A model generated the notes under the pieces. The model worked only from the letters and a program-made list of their open reading frames with translations. It was not told the DNA's origin and did no database searches. 64,000 bases of DNA from contig OZ010788.1 in the NCBI GenBank assembly GCA_963932465.1, positions 198,650,559-198,714,558 on the forward strand, given 5' to 3'. This DNA is from Maratus speciosus. Taxonomy: Eukaryota; Arthropoda; Arachnida; Araneae; Salticidae. A program made the position numbers and the translations under genes. Of the stretch, positions 21,120-33,790 are shown in pieces. Position 1 is the stretch's first letter. Each line of letters starts with the position of its first letter.

Positions 21120-24081
21120 CTAAATCTTCCTACTTAGACCATCTGCATTTCCATGTAATTTTCCTGGCTTATGTGTAATTTCAAAATTTAACGGCTGCAA
21201 AAATAGAGCCCAACGTGTCAAACGAGAGTTTGTACCAACCATTTTCTTTAAGTACACTAATGGATTATGATCCGTTTGTATTTCAAATTTTTGCCCATCC
21301 AAATAATAATTTAACTTTTTTAATCCATATACTATAGCCGCTAATTCTCTTTCTATCGTGCTATAATTTTGCTCCGCACGAGAAATTTTTTTGCTAAGAT
21401 ACAAAATTGGATGCTCTTCACCTGCAATAGTTTGAGATAAAACAATTCCTGCCCCATACAAACTCGCATCTGTTTGCACAATGAATTTCTGCTTAAAATC
21501 AGGCGCATATAACACCGGACTTTTCATTAATTTTAACTTTAATTCTTCAAATGCATTATTACACTTCTCGTCCCATATGATTTTTTCTTTTTTTATTTTC
21601 CCTTTTAAAGCATCTGTTAACGGCACTGCTATGGTAGCATAATTCTTTATGTACCTCGCGTAATATCCTACCATTCCCAGATATGCTCTTAGCTGTGTTT
21701 TCGTCATCGGAATTGGAAAATCTTTAATAGCCTGCAATTTAGCTTCACTAGGAGACCTTTTTCCTGACCCAACTTCGTGTCCCAGAAATTTTACGTGATC
21801 TTGCGCGAATTGGCATTTGGATGGTTTCACCGTTAGATTTGCTTCTTTTAACCGCTTAAGAACCGCCTCCACACCTTTTAAATGCTGTTCCCAGGTCAAA
21901 GAAAATATAGCTATATCATCGATATATGGAACTTCAAATGACTCTAACCCATATAAAACTATGGCAATCAATTTACAAAAATAATATGCTGAATTTAAAA
22001 GTCCAAACATCATGACTTTAGGTAAAAAAGTCCCAAATGGTGTTACAAAAGCCGAATATCTCTGAGCTTCTTCCGTGAGTGGAATCTGAAAATAACCTTT
22101 CGTCAGATCCATAATAGTAATAAAAGGCGCTGCACTCACTTTCTCAACGACCTCTTCAATGTTTGGCAAAGGGAAAAATTCAGTTCTGGTCTTTGCATTT
22201 AATTTCCTATAATACACACAAGGGCGAGCGTCTTTACCCGCACTCTCAACCAAAATCATAGGCGAAGCATAATCTGATTGCCCGACTTCAATCACACCCA
22301 AATCTAAAAGCCTCCGAATCTCTTCACGTATAATCTCTAATTGCCTCGGCGACATACGATATGGTTTTGATCTTACCGGAACATCATCAGTTAAAACAAT
22401 GTCCATTTTAACTAACGGGGTACTCCAAGGGTCCGTAGAAAAAACTTTCATATGATTCTCAATCATTGTCCTGAAATCTCCTATTTGCTCTGTAGAAACG
22501 CGTTTTTCCAAATTACTTTCTTTTACTAATTCCCAAAAGTCTAATTGAGTGGGATCCGCAATGGGATAAGGAATTTCCGTTTGATCCTCAATTTCCTCAC
22601 ACTCCTCATCAATCAACAAATTTACAAATTCAGGTCTACTATAATATGGTTTAATTAAATTAACATGATAAATAGTAGACTTATTTCTCTTTTCCGGAAT
22701 ATTGATAGTATAATTAGTTTGAGATATTACACTAGTAATATTTCCCGGCCCTATCCAATTAACCGCCATTTTATTTGGTTTCGAAGTAGCCAGAACTAAC
22801 ACTTTATCTCTAACATTAAATTTTCTATACACTGCATTCTTATCATACCATTGTTTTCGTTTCTCCTGACACTCTTTCATTCTTTTACACGCTAATTCTT
22901 GACAATGTTTCAATCTATTACTTAAGTTCAAAATATAGTCCACTACATTCTGATTTACCGTTTCCTTTTCCATCCAATTTTCATATACAAGAGTATGTGG
23001 CATTCGTAAATTCTTATTATGTACAAGCTCAGCAGGGCCAAATTCCGTGCTTTCATGACTTACAGTCCTCAAAGCAAATAAAGCCATTGGCAAGACTGCT
23101 TCCTAATCGTTTCCTGCCTCCAAACATAATGTCTTTATAACCATTTTTAAACTACCATGCATCCGTTCAACGCTATTCGATTCTGGGTGGCAAACTGAAC
23201 TATGTACAACTTTAATACCGAACATATCAAAAAATTCCGATGCCAACTCACTTGTAAATGACCTACCCAAATCACATTGTACCTCTTTTGGATAACCAGT
23301 CCTAGAAAATATTTGTGCCCCTTTTTTATTGCCCCTCAATCACTGACGGAGAAGTTAAATCTTCTACTGGAATCGCATCTGGATATTTTGACGCAACACA
23401 AATTGAAGTAATCAAGTATCTATTATTTTTCTCGCTTAAACTCAAAGGGCCTACACCATCAATATTTATCCTGGAGAAAACTTCTGAAATTATTGGCACG
23501 AGCTTCAAGGGAACTTTCTTTTTATCTCTATTTTTACCAACCTTTTGACACAGATCGCAAGTTCTTACAAATGCCTCAATTTCCTTGTAACAATTTGGCC
23601 AAAAATAGCATTTAATTACCCTATCTTTTGTTTTAGTCGCCCCTAAATGTCCCGCAACTTCCTCATGACACATTTTCATTATTTTCTCTCTAAATTCTAA
23701 TGGCAAACATAATTGTAATTTCTCATCCCCACTATTTGAATGTGAAACTCTTACTAATTTATTTCCCATTATTTTAAATTCCTTTTCTTCTACATTATTC
23801 GCCTTTACCCATAATGTTTTTAAAGATAAGCACTGTTTCTGAGCTAAGCTGAAATCTTTCGCTGTAATTTTTTTCAATGCCACATTATCTTTCACCTCCC
23901 ATTTCGGTAATAACATAAGATCTTCGATTTGACTTTCATCCTGTCTATTCTCATCCATTTGAACTTCCTGCGTTTCTTTGTTCTGTGAGCAATCCCCAAT
24001 TTTATCTACCCTACCTGGTTGCTCTTCTAACTTTGCATGCTCAATAAACGACATTTCCTTATCAGCATCCCGTTGCTCCAT
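21120..24081 (-). pseudogene. Element A pol: integrase, then RT and RNase H
   Basis: The first part (24081-23103) has the integrase zinc finger (HEEVAGHLGATKTK, then CDLCQK), the core with INIDGVGPL (first Asp), VQCDLGRSF (second Asp) and PESNSVERMHGSLK (Glu). After an in-frame TAG near 23100, one 657-codon frame (23093-21120) starts in the integrase C-terminus (WIGPGNITSVI, a GPY/F-type module). It continues without a break into RT (KLNAKTRTEFFPLPNI, TIMDLTKGYFQIPL, YIDD active site), then RNase H (VQTDASLYGAGIVLSQ, TDHNPLVYL), ending HGNADGLSRKI. A frameshift lies near 23330. The RT motif usually read V-D-Y-R-K-L-N is VYYRKLN here. Integrase upstream of RT within a single frame is the Gmr1-type order, unlike ordinary Gypsy. 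Confidence 0.9.
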
Positions 24082-24090
24082 TCTTTTTTT

Positions 24091-24609
24091 TTAAGAATCT
24101 CTCCTACTACGGGTAACTACCATATTTATAGGAACACCATTTCCTTTATTTTGCTCAATAAACTCCGCAGTTTTATTACCTAAGAGATAGTAACCTTGCT
24201 CCGACTCCGATGGTTTAATCGCCGCCTTAGTGGTGATGCAACCAAAATCCCCTTTTATAGTCACCCATGCTAATGGTAAACATTTACATTCATTATCAAG
24301 AGGTTGACGTACCCAAGTTATATCTCCAGTAAAATCCTCTGTTTTAACCCAATTTCTATCACATAGATCAATCCCTGCTCCCGTGTCCCTCAAAAAGTGT
24401 CTTTCAACCCCATTTATTAGAGCTTTTTTTAGATAAGGTTTTAAACAATCCCCTAAATCAATATCATTACCTAAATGATTAACTGTATTGAACTGATTTT
24501 TCTTTTTTAACCATTCCGCACAATCTGGTTTTATGTGCCCTGGATGATTAAAAAAAACACCTAATCTGCCTTTTCCTCTCAAAAGCCTGGTCTTGTTTAA
24601 ATTTATCAT
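24091..24609 (-). pseudogene. Element A nucleocapsid end and protease
   Basis: Starts after the zinc-knuckle: NHPGHIKPDC is the second half of a CCHC finger whose first half (RQIRCFF) is in the overlapping frame at 24548-24772, so a frameshift in a T run split it. FLRDTGAGIDLC is the aspartic protease active site (D-T/S-G). The segment ending VVTRSRRDS resembles the T-R-x-x start of the linker before the next pol domain. A T9 run at 24084-24092 marks the frameshift into the integrase frame. Confidence 0.75.
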
Positions 24610-25466
24610 TTTTAAAATTTTCCGCTTTATTCGCTAACTCCGATTTAGCTTTTACTTCACCCTTAATTTTCGGATTTAAATTGGTTCTTTGCATCTCTGA
24701 ATAAGGTTCTTTTTCCCCAAGATTTTTTTTCTGATTTCCTGAAACTACTTCTAATACTCTCATATTTGTCACATTTATCAGCGAGCTTCGAAGCCTCTTT
24801 CATTTCATCCCATTCATCCATAAATTTTTCTTTTACTTTAAAAGGAACGCGTTTTTTTACTTGCTCAGTGAGCATGAGTTCTTTTAAAGACTCAAAATCC
24901 TTTATTTCTAATGATTCCAACCAATTATCCAAATAACCCCTTAATTCATATACCAAGTCTACCCATAACGCTCCAGGTTTCCTTTGATGATTTTCAAACT
25001 TCTGTTTTAAAGCACCTGTTCCCAATCTAAAACGATTTAATAAAACTTTTTTTACATGTTGAAAATCATCTCCTAATTCTGCTGGTTATTTCACTATAAT
25101 TTCCGCGATATCTGATGGCAATAAGGGAATTAATTGGCTAACCATATCCTCTTGCGAAATTTTAGCTTTTTCCGCCTGTTTTTCAAAGATCATAAAGAAA
25201 AGAGTGATGTCAATTAATTTAGAATCAAAGCGTGTAACTAATTCTTTCAAATTAATTTTTGGATTCCTATGCGAACCTACATTCATATCACTAGACGAAA
25301 GACTAACAGTTTCCGAAGAATTTTGAATTCTTAATTTTTCTAACTCAAATTGTCTTGTTTTTTTCACGTCCTTCGTTTTCTTTACGTTCTGCATCCTCTT
25401 TAAGAATACATTCCAAATTCGATTTAGCAAAATCCTCAATATAATCCGATGCTTCTAAAATAGCCT
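24548..25466 (-). pseudogene. Element A gag, main part, interrupted by element B
   Basis: The capsid-like region has NLKELVTRFD-type text, then KKRVPFKVKEKFMDEWDEM, resembling the gag of element B (KKRVSPDCKERYLDQWE). An in-frame TAA at 25087-25089 splits it, and the basic region before the zinc-knuckle is frameshifted. The first part of the gene lies beyond element B at 37497-37599. Gmr1-type gag capsids are the reported source of the vertebrate SCAN domain; this region has the matching position and helical look, but I could not test it. Confidence 0.7.
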
Positions 25467-25765
25467 TGTAACGCTCGAACAATACACACTCCATCATTTT
25501 TTCTCTCCTTTACTTTTTTTTCTTTTCTTTCAAAAGAACTGACAAGCTGAGTAAGTTAGACTTGACGAGAGAGAAGAATGTTTACAAAGTTGTTGCCGAC
25601 AAGGCATTTGGGCTATGCCGTATTTTAAATTAACTGAGTTATTTTGTAAATAGTAATATGTAAATACGATGTAAATATTAAAACTTATTAGTCAATGATA
25701 AGTTATCCAGTTTTATTTCGTAACATAAGATAGTTTCCACCCCGGATTCTGAATAATATGTTACA
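25467..25765 (+). repeat. Element B 5' LTR
   Basis: TGTAACGCTCGAACAATACA to ATATGTTACA, 299 bp. The same sequence with few changes is found at 37192-37492. Confidence 0.9.
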
Positions 25766-25769
25766 GAAG

Positions 25770-25787
25770 TGGCTCCCCAACGTCTGG
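25770..25787 (+). promoter_or_regulatory. Element B primer-binding-site candidate
   Basis: TGGCTCCCCAACGTCTGG, four bases after the LTR. It starts with TGG as expected for pairing to a tRNA 3' CCA and resembles lysine-tRNA primer sites of the type TGGCGCCCAACGTGGG. Confidence 0.55.
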
Positions 25788-28339
25788 CACGAATAGAAGC
25801 TAGATATGAAGATAAGTATTATTTTAAATTGTGTTAAACTGTTTTAATAGGAAAATTTAGATACTAAAGTACAAAAATTTATACAAAAGTACTTTTGATT
25901 CATCCGGAATCTGATGATTTTTGAAAATTGTATTTGATTCGTCGAGAATCGAAATATTTTGGAATTGTTCTATTCAGCCTGAATGTTATTTTCCTAGAAT
26001 TGAAATACGAAAAGTCGTCTCCCAGATAGCATGAACAATTGCAGCAAGATTAATTTTTTCTTGATATTTTCTTGTCACGAAAAATTTGAAGTAATAATAT
26101 TGCCGCAAGGACATTACTAGGTAGACGGAATATAATCAATCGCTTTCTTGCAACGCAACTTTGCTCTAAACCTGATACAACACTGTCATAAAATAACGAC
26201 GTAAGCGAAAAATTCCTTTTGTTGGAAGGAGAACAGATATAAACGCGCATGCGCGGAAATTTTACAAAGACAAAATTACAACACTTCTTTATTGAATTCC
26301 ATGAAGCAGCGCCATTGGATTAGCGTTCAAGTAAAGAACCCAGATATAAAGGTATTTATTATTTTAATTATTCAAATGTGATTCGGATATTTTTGTATTT
26401 TCTCTGTACAAACTACAACTTATTTCGTACAGAAATTTTAATAAATTAAAAAGTTATGTTTATTTACTGAGGAATGCTTACATTTTTAAAATAGTTTGGT
26501 TTTGGTCCATGTTAAGGCATTACTGAAAATTTTAATTTTTGAATGAATTTTTCTCAACTTTAAGGGGAATTTCTAAGATATCGTTTTAATTAATATTTGC
26601 CTTTTTTCTTGCTCACGCCGATCGAGCAGTGTTGAATTCAGATATTTTTCTCCGGGATTAATTTCTGCGGCTCTGGAGGGGGGGAGGGGGCATTTTAGAG
26701 ATTCGGTGTGGAAATTGCTTATTAAAAAACATAAAATATCAAACCTTCCGGGGGGAATCCCCCTCCTCTTGAATTCAGCAGTGCGTTCGAATGTATTTTT
26801 AAATTTAAATTATCTTTTCATGGCCATTAAACCCCTTTTTATATATAAATATCAAGTATTTTAAACAGTTTCTTAGCTAAAACTAACTTAGCTTAAACAG
26901 CTATTCTCCATGCTTCTTATCATGGACTTCTATTGTATCGCTATTTTCTAATTTTTATTAAAGTTATTAACAGTATTTCCTTCCGGCGTCAGTTTTATTT
27001 AGTTCTTTAAAAATTTCTCTTTTCTTTTGACATAACTGCTTGTTCATCGGATGTGTATAAGTCGTTTTATTTCCTATTTTTCTTAAATTTTAAATACGAA
27101 TATTTTGAAATTGTTAATTTTTCGCGACAGCAAACCTGGGCTTGAAATGTGCAGAGCAAATCGGAACAATATTCCGGTTCGTAAAATTATGACAAATACT
27201 GATCTGGTTTGCAGTGTTGTAATCGTAAAAAAAAATCAGAGGGTGTACGCTAAAGTCATGAACGTCATGTCTAGAGTATGTACGATATAGATTTATTCGA
27301 GAAACCGGGAGTATACGGAGCTTTTTAAAAAAATCCAGAATTTTTGCAATGAATTAGAGCTAAATAACTAAAATGCATTGACTAATTACTTAAACTCTTC
27401 CCCCCTCCCCCGCCAAAAAAAGTTAAAAAATAGCTTTGTGTGATACTTAAAACCTCGGATACCATAGCACCAAAATATTATTTTAATGGTTACAAAATAT
27501 TTTTTTTTTTATAATTAAAACTTTGGACCTTAAAACCTTAATTCCATTGTTATATTGTTAATGTCAGATTCGAAGAGTATTTATTTGTGTTATTATTAAA
27601 GATGTTTCGTTTTGAATCCTTTTTCACATGTAAAATAGTGTTCAACTGCATCTTTATTTGCTATTTTCTTCTATGATAACAATCTTTAATAAAATGTAAT
27701 TCTTAAAAACCGACACTAGTCACCCGAAGTAAAATTTAACATTCAAGCTAATGTTAATTCTATGGACAGTTCTTTGCATATTTTGGGCTCACATTTTAAT
27801 ATTTTTTAGTATTATTTTTTGCATAGGATACACCTGGTTAATATATATAGTTGTGCAATCGTACCTTTTCGAGCTTTTATGCAATTTTTTATATGCAGAT
27901 ACTTTCAATTTTGAAACCTGTTCTGAAAGTGAAACTGTACTCATATAAAAGAAAACTGTAACCAAAACCGAAAAAGTACAAAAGCACAACAATATATGGG
28001 GAATTCTCACAATCTTTTGACTTTTATGTCCCTGAATAATAATTTTTATTTTAATACATTTTTTTGTGTTTTTATTTTATTTCATATACTGGAGAACATG
28101 CCATTGCATGATTGCATATAACAATATTAACGAGATAAATAAGTTTTGGACGATGTTGGGGGTCCAAATACCAGGAAAACTCCTATATCGTCCCGTGACC
28201 CTGATGCTGATTTTGAAGTTTGGAGCTGTCTGGATAAAATTGTTTCAATAAAAATAATTCGATGTAATTTTTTTTCTGAAACTGGAACTATTGTTTTATT
28301 TAAATATGTAGCTAAAAATTAACCGGCACACATTTTTAG

Positions 28340-28600
28340 GGTTGATATTATTTTTTGAACTCTGTCCCTGGGTTTTAGATTTTTTACCATCCCTCTTCTA
28401 AAATTACCCAATCGCGCCCGTCGGCCTAACCGTTTCGGAGTTTTCGTGGTTTTCTTCGAAACCGTGGATTTCCATGCGTAAATACGGGTTAGGTTCCCTT
28501 AGAAAGACCCCCACGAAGGGCACTCCCCCCAGGGCCTATATCCCACGTGTTGATAATCGGTCGTCATAAACACAAACCAAACAAACCAAACCAAACTCTT
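28340..28600 (+). repeat. Possible LINE 3' end
   Basis: A relatively C-rich stretch (GAAAGACCCCCACGAAGGGC) followed by AATCGGTCGTCATAAACACA and a degenerate CAAACCAAAC run. This pattern resembles 3' tails of jockey/CR1-type non-LTR elements in arthropods. No ORF remains. Confidence 0.3.
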
Positions 28601-29180
28601 CTAAAATTATACACAGAAAATCACTTCAGATGCAGCGACAGAATTTTTTTCAAGTTTTTTCTCATGCAGAAGCATGCTAGAGAAAGAATGGCTAAAATTC
28701 TTTGGCAGGAAATTTACTGTAGAATTTAAATCAGCATTTAAATATCAATTTCAAGATCGTGGCTTTATTGGTAGTCTTACCGTCCCCAAGGTTTCTGCAC
28801 TTTTCGAGGTAAATTAAGAAAAAAAAAATATTTAATCCAATGTTAACAACTGTTTCTAGAAATCAATGAACATTGTGGCTATCACTTAGTCTTAACAGGA
28901 TTTTCCTAAAAATAAGTGATAATTTTCCTTACCGTTCCATCCTTACAGTCCCTTTTTTTCCCATTTCGTCCCTTTTTTCCTATACCTATTATTATTTTTT
29001 TTTTTTCAAAAAAAAATTATGGCCATTTTCTTTTCCCATTCTGACCGGAAAATCAGAGTTCTAACTTTTTACGACTGCTATTTCATCTTCACCTAACACT
29101 TCATTTATAATGGCTGTTTCATAATAATGGAAGCCACCAGTCCATCAGAAGAAAATAATCCTTTCCAAAGATATAATCCT

Positions 29181-29264
29181 TCATTTGGCGCCCCTTCGTT
29201 CTGGCGCCCGGGGCACATGCCCCCTCTGCCCGCCCCCCTCCCCTTTGTTTAGGCCCTGACAGCA
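29181..29264 (-). repeat. hAT-like terminal fragment
   Basis: On the minus strand: CAGGGCCTAAACAAAGGGGA, then GGGCATGTGCCCCGGGCGCC. A CAGGG-start and GGCGCC-rich end are common in hAT elements. No transposase or partner end was found. Confidence 0.3.
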
Positions 29265-29489
29265 GGTCCTAAGCCTAGATCCTTGTGGACCAGGTCTGTA
29301 CTTTCCCACTGGTATAATACAAAATTTAAAATTATCCCACATGATGCTGTTACAACAGAGTGTGGTTTGTTTTTTATATACTGCTTTACCGAGGCACGTC
29401 CTAAAAAAAGGAATCGTCTGCTCATCTATGGAAAATTTTCCCTGATCTCTTGGTAAATTCAAGCAGACACTACGGAATCTGTCGAGCAT
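29265..29489 (-). pseudogene. piggyBac transposase fragment
   Basis: GKFSIDEQTIPFFRTCLGKA matches the DDE_Tnp_1_7 block S-V/I-D-E-Q-M-I-P-F-K-G-R that carries a catalytic Asp. Downstream text GKYRPGPQGSRL keeps traces of the later conserved region. Only about 75 of the usual roughly 550-600 residues remain. The frame runs on into an unrelated G+C-rich repeat end. Confidence 0.7.
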
Positions 29490-30251
29490 TTGCTGAACTT
29501 TCTATAATTTATTATTTATTCCTGGTGGTTTACTTGCTGTGTCGACAAAATGGAATGAATTTATCAAACTTAAAAATCAATCTCGTGGTATGCATATAAC
29601 CCATATAAAACTTATAAATCATATATGGCATCTATAACTCAGAGCAGAAACATACAGTTCGTTACATGTGCATATTATATATCTAATACTATCCATTTTA
29701 AATAGAAATCATGAATAGTACAAACCTATTAATTTAAAATTGGTCAGCTTTAAAAATGTAATTAATAAAAAATAAATTGCTAAAAACATAAGTTTAAAAA
29801 AATCACTTAAAATTTTTTTATATATATATTAGGAATTGTATCTATTTTGGAAATGGTAAATGCCGGACCCGCACAATTGTGTGGTTTATTTGTTTTTCAA
29901 CTTTTGTGAAGCCTAATTAAATTTATCAAAGACAAAATCAATTAAAATCATGAATAAACTATATGAAAAGAAATATTAAATCCAAGCAAACATTATAAAT
30001 CATATTTAAATGAAATTACGACAATACATACTTTTTGTCTATTGCTGTCAGATGATATAGTCTTTTTAAAAGCAGAAAATATAACCCTGTATTGTAGATG
30101 GTACCCCCTAGTTGTGTCTTATCAAAACATCTAAAGCCAATTAACTCATATAAATGTGCGGATTTGGTTTTAAATCGCACAAAAACAGGAGGTAGTCATT
30201 CTCTTTTATATTAGTAATCGCCCGTACAATTGTGGGTCAGGGCTTAAAGGG
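29265..30251 (-). mobile_element. piggyBac remnant
   Basis: On the minus strand the block starts after TTAA (30252-30255) with CCCTTTAAGCCCTGACCCAC, a piggyBac-like end. A subterminal CACAATTGT palindrome recurs near 29870. A transposase fragment lies at the far side. The other terminus was not found. Confidence 0.6.
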
Positions 30252-30970
30252 TTAAGAGGCTACTTCAGTCAAGCGGAAACACCAATTCGCCAATGTTAAT
30301 CCAATAAGAGAATTTTTTTAAGGCAACTCGGTTGCATTTCAATATTTTTAAATGATTTTTTTATATACTTTCACCTTTCGAGTCGGTATAAACAGTGAAA
30401 AGAGTGAAAGTGTCCGCACAAAAAAATAAAATAAAATAAAAAGAAAGAAAGAAAATTAAATAAAATCTTCAACGAACTTAAAATAAAGTAAAAACCGCAA
30501 TTGCAGAAATTTACCTTAGCTATCCAATGCAAAAGAAAAAGTCTTTTTAAAATATAAAAATACAGACGAGATATTTTAAAAAATATATCTCGTTGGATTA
30601 ACATTAGCGATTCGGTCATTTTGCCTGAAGAGTTATAATTTGTGATCACCTTTAGAACTAAATCTAAGCAGGATTCTTGAAAACAGTGAAAATTTAACTT
30701 GTAACTTTTAAAATGCACTCTATTGTTTCTCTCTTTTAGGATGCAAAGACACGGAAATAATATATAGAAGAATGTTAAATAATTGTATGTTAATTTGGTA
30801 AATATTATGTTAATACTTTGTATTAGAAACTATTATTTGTAGCTGTGTGAAAATAAACTTTGTAATTTAATAGACTGTATTGTTTTATTATAACTTTGAT
30901 CTTTTTAAATTCTTGAAACTTTTCAAATATTTTGTTTTTGTGGCATTATATTTAATCAGATTTGTGAACT

Positions 30971-31793
30971 GGGGCCATCCAGAAATGATGTCACGCTTGG
31001 AGGGGCGGAGGGGTTCGTGAAATTGTAACAGTTTGTGACAAGGAGGTGGGAGGGGGTAAGAAAAAGTCTGACATCACACATTTTGGTTAAACATTAGAGG
31101 TCTTACTAACATTGCATAGATATTAGAGGACTTACTATTCCCGAGGATGAGTGCGATGCCAAAATGCCTGTGTACTCTATGGACGAGCCTATATTTTCTC
31201 CAAGGGAGGAAGAGTCGTTATAGTAAATGATTCGGAGTAATTTCTATTTTATGATTTAATATATAATTTTATAAATGTTCTTATTAATGTGACAAATGAA
31301 ATGTTATGGCAATTCCATTTAAGTAAAACTAATATTGAGGCTTCTTCTTCAAAATCAATCTGTTTTAAAGTATTTTGTGTTCATAAAGTAAATATAGGAT
31401 TTAAAAACCAAATATATTAAATTCCATTTCAAATTCTAAAATACTACTGTTTTTAATTGCTCTTTCATATTAATATTTTATTATTATTGTATATTATGTT
31501 TTTTGTTGTAAACCGTAATCTTATTTCATATAAAATAAATACACGAATCAGTTTTATTGTTATGCTCACAAATGTCTTTAAAACACATAGTTAAAGTTCA
31601 AAAATAAAATTTGAAATATGACCTATAACATAGTGCTTTGTTTCTGAGCTGCAAGTATATATTTACGTAATATAGCTTGACATGTGACAAGGGGAGGGGA
31701 GGGGGTATGGTGAAGAGTGACATTTTGTGACAAAGGGGAGGAGGGGTGTTAAAAATGTTGAAAAAAAGTGTGACATCATTTATGGATCGCCCC
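30971..31793. mobile_element. TIR element with ATGATGTCAC ends
   Basis: The left end GGGGCCATCCAGAAATGATG and the complement of the right end (GGGGCGATCCATAAATGATG) form inverted repeats, each followed by a GGGGAGGGG-type purine stretch (in complement on the right). No transposase. No convincing target duplication. Confidence 0.6.
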
Positions 31794-32117
31794 ATAGGGA
31801 AATTTTAATTTTAAAATGAGTTTTTTTTTCCCTTCTGGAAGTTAATAAGTTTTAGAAATATATTCCACTCTGGCCAAAAAGAAATGAAAATAAATTATAT
31901 ATTTTTTAATAAAATTATATATGAAATTAAAATTGAGGGTGTGTGTTTATACTCACCTAGGTTTGCTTTGCATTGGATATGTACATGGACCACTTATTTT
32001 TAGATAATGTTTTTAATTACCTTCTAAGAATTAAAAGGGAATAAGCAACTAATTGAGAATTGGCGAGTCTAATAAAACTTCTAAACAAATAAAGGTATAT
32101 TATTGGAAGTTATTGGG

Positions 32118-32345
32118 GCTTACCAGGTAGTTGCATGGTTAGCCCTGTGGCCTCCGATTCAACTATGTCGGGTTTAATTCCTGCGGTTGTGGTAGTATAT
32201 TTGTGGTGATTTGGAATCTACTTTAAACTATAAGTCCTTGTTTACTCTATCTATGTAGCATAAAAATGTCAAGCATTTGACAAACCTCCGATTATATGGA
32301 ATCCTGCACAAAACTCGCACAACCTTCAAAAGTACGACTATTAGC
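32118..32345 (+). repeat. tRNA-derived SINE
   Basis: TAGTTGCATGGTTAGCCC resembles a pol III A box region and TCGGGTTTAATTCCTG a B box, at tRNA-like spacing. They are followed by a non-tRNA body. It would be transcribed by RNA polymerase III if intact. It is too diverged to be a working tRNA gene. Confidence 0.55.
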
Positions 32346-32389
32346 GTACAGATAAAAAATATACAATCAAAACTTGAGTAGAAATGCGG

Positions 32390-32566
32390 CAACTAGTGAC
32401 CATTCACCAAAGTTTGGGAAGAATTTCATTTTTATTCTAAAAATGAATATTCGATGAGTCCTTAAAAAATAAAGTTCTTTTATCATGTTTTGGGGGCATT
32501 TTTAACTCAGGGAGCGGGAGGAGCAAACTAAATTTTTTTTTTAGGTATGTTAAGAGACTGGTATCG

Positions 32567-32599
<33 letters not shown>

Positions 32600-33790
32600 T
32601 TTAATGGAATGATTACCATTTGCAAACTGATACGATCATTTTTTACATTGCTACAAGTTTTATGAATACGAAGTCGAAAACTATAATTTGGTGCAGGTAC
32701 CGTAGGTTTTTACAGCAGCAACTGATAGCCATTCAAGAAAATTTATCTGGTAAGAACTTCATTTTGGCACTAGAAATGTAGATACGATTTGCTCCCCAAA
32801 ATAAAGTTGAATCATCGTGGGGTTCTTTTTGAGGAGGGGGGGGGGGGACTTTAACACGCATGGGCGAACAGAACTTATTTTTTAAATGTCAAATGGGGTA
32901 TCGTTTGTTGTGAATTTTTTTATTCTGAATCAAATGATATCGCAAGCAAGCCGATACGATCATTGTTTACAAAGTTAGGCCAGATTATAAGTAGTGGATT
33001 TTGGTAAATTTAATGACTTTGAAATAAACTCAAAATTATCCTGATTTTGACTATTGCTATTTTGAAGACATTTAATAGTTTTGAGATGACTTAATATGAT
33101 ATAAAAAACTCTTTTTAAACGTAAAATAAATGTGACAAAACTATGTAAAAAATAAAATATAATTTTCCACTTTGCATTGATAAAATCTTTTCTGTAACTT
33201 TCTTATAGATGTTCGTATCGACTTGCCGATAATGTTATTCAAATACATACGAAACGATATCCCACTTGACCTATTTAAAAAAAGTTGAATTTTCCCCCCC
33301 TCGAGCTAAAATGCCCATCAAAAAATGCCACCCCCCCACAAAAAAAAAAAACAACAGTAAAACAACTTTACATTTTGGAGACTCATCGGATCTTAATTTG
33401 TAGTGCCAAAACGAGGTTTGTCTCAAGCTTTCGTGAATAGCAATCACTTGTTACTGTAAAACCTATTTTACCTGCAAAAGACTTTGTATTAATAAAACCT
33501 GCCGTAACTTTGTAAGAAATGATCGTATTGACTTGCTGATGATTTCACCTGATTCGGAGTTATAAAAAACATAATAAACAATATCCCATTTCACCTACTT
33601 ATTTATTTATTTTTAGTTACCCCCTCCCTGAGCTAACAATGCCCCCTTTTGCGCACAAAAAATGATAAAACAACTTTATTTTTTTAGTACTCATTGGATC
33701 TTCATTTTTAGTATCAAAACGAAGTTCTTCCCAAATTTGGGTGAATGGCCATCTGTTGTCTCAAAAAATCCTATTTTACCTGTGTACTAC
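32390..33790. repeat. Palindromic cluster of repeat Q (two direct, two inverted copies)
   Basis: Copies near 32390-32690 and 32700-33010 read forward, copies near 33170-33480 and 33490-33790 read in reverse. Shared phrases are GGGAAGAATTTCATTTT-like text, AAATAAAGTT, GATACGATCATTGTTTACAA and their complements. G- or C-runs (32838, 33294) and an ATT microsatellite (32570-32598) lie inside. The whole can fold as a giant imperfect hairpin. Confidence 0.6.

Noticed and set aside
32118..32200. Functional tRNA gene
   Set aside because: A- and B-box-like words are present but the stems do not pair; a SINE fits better.
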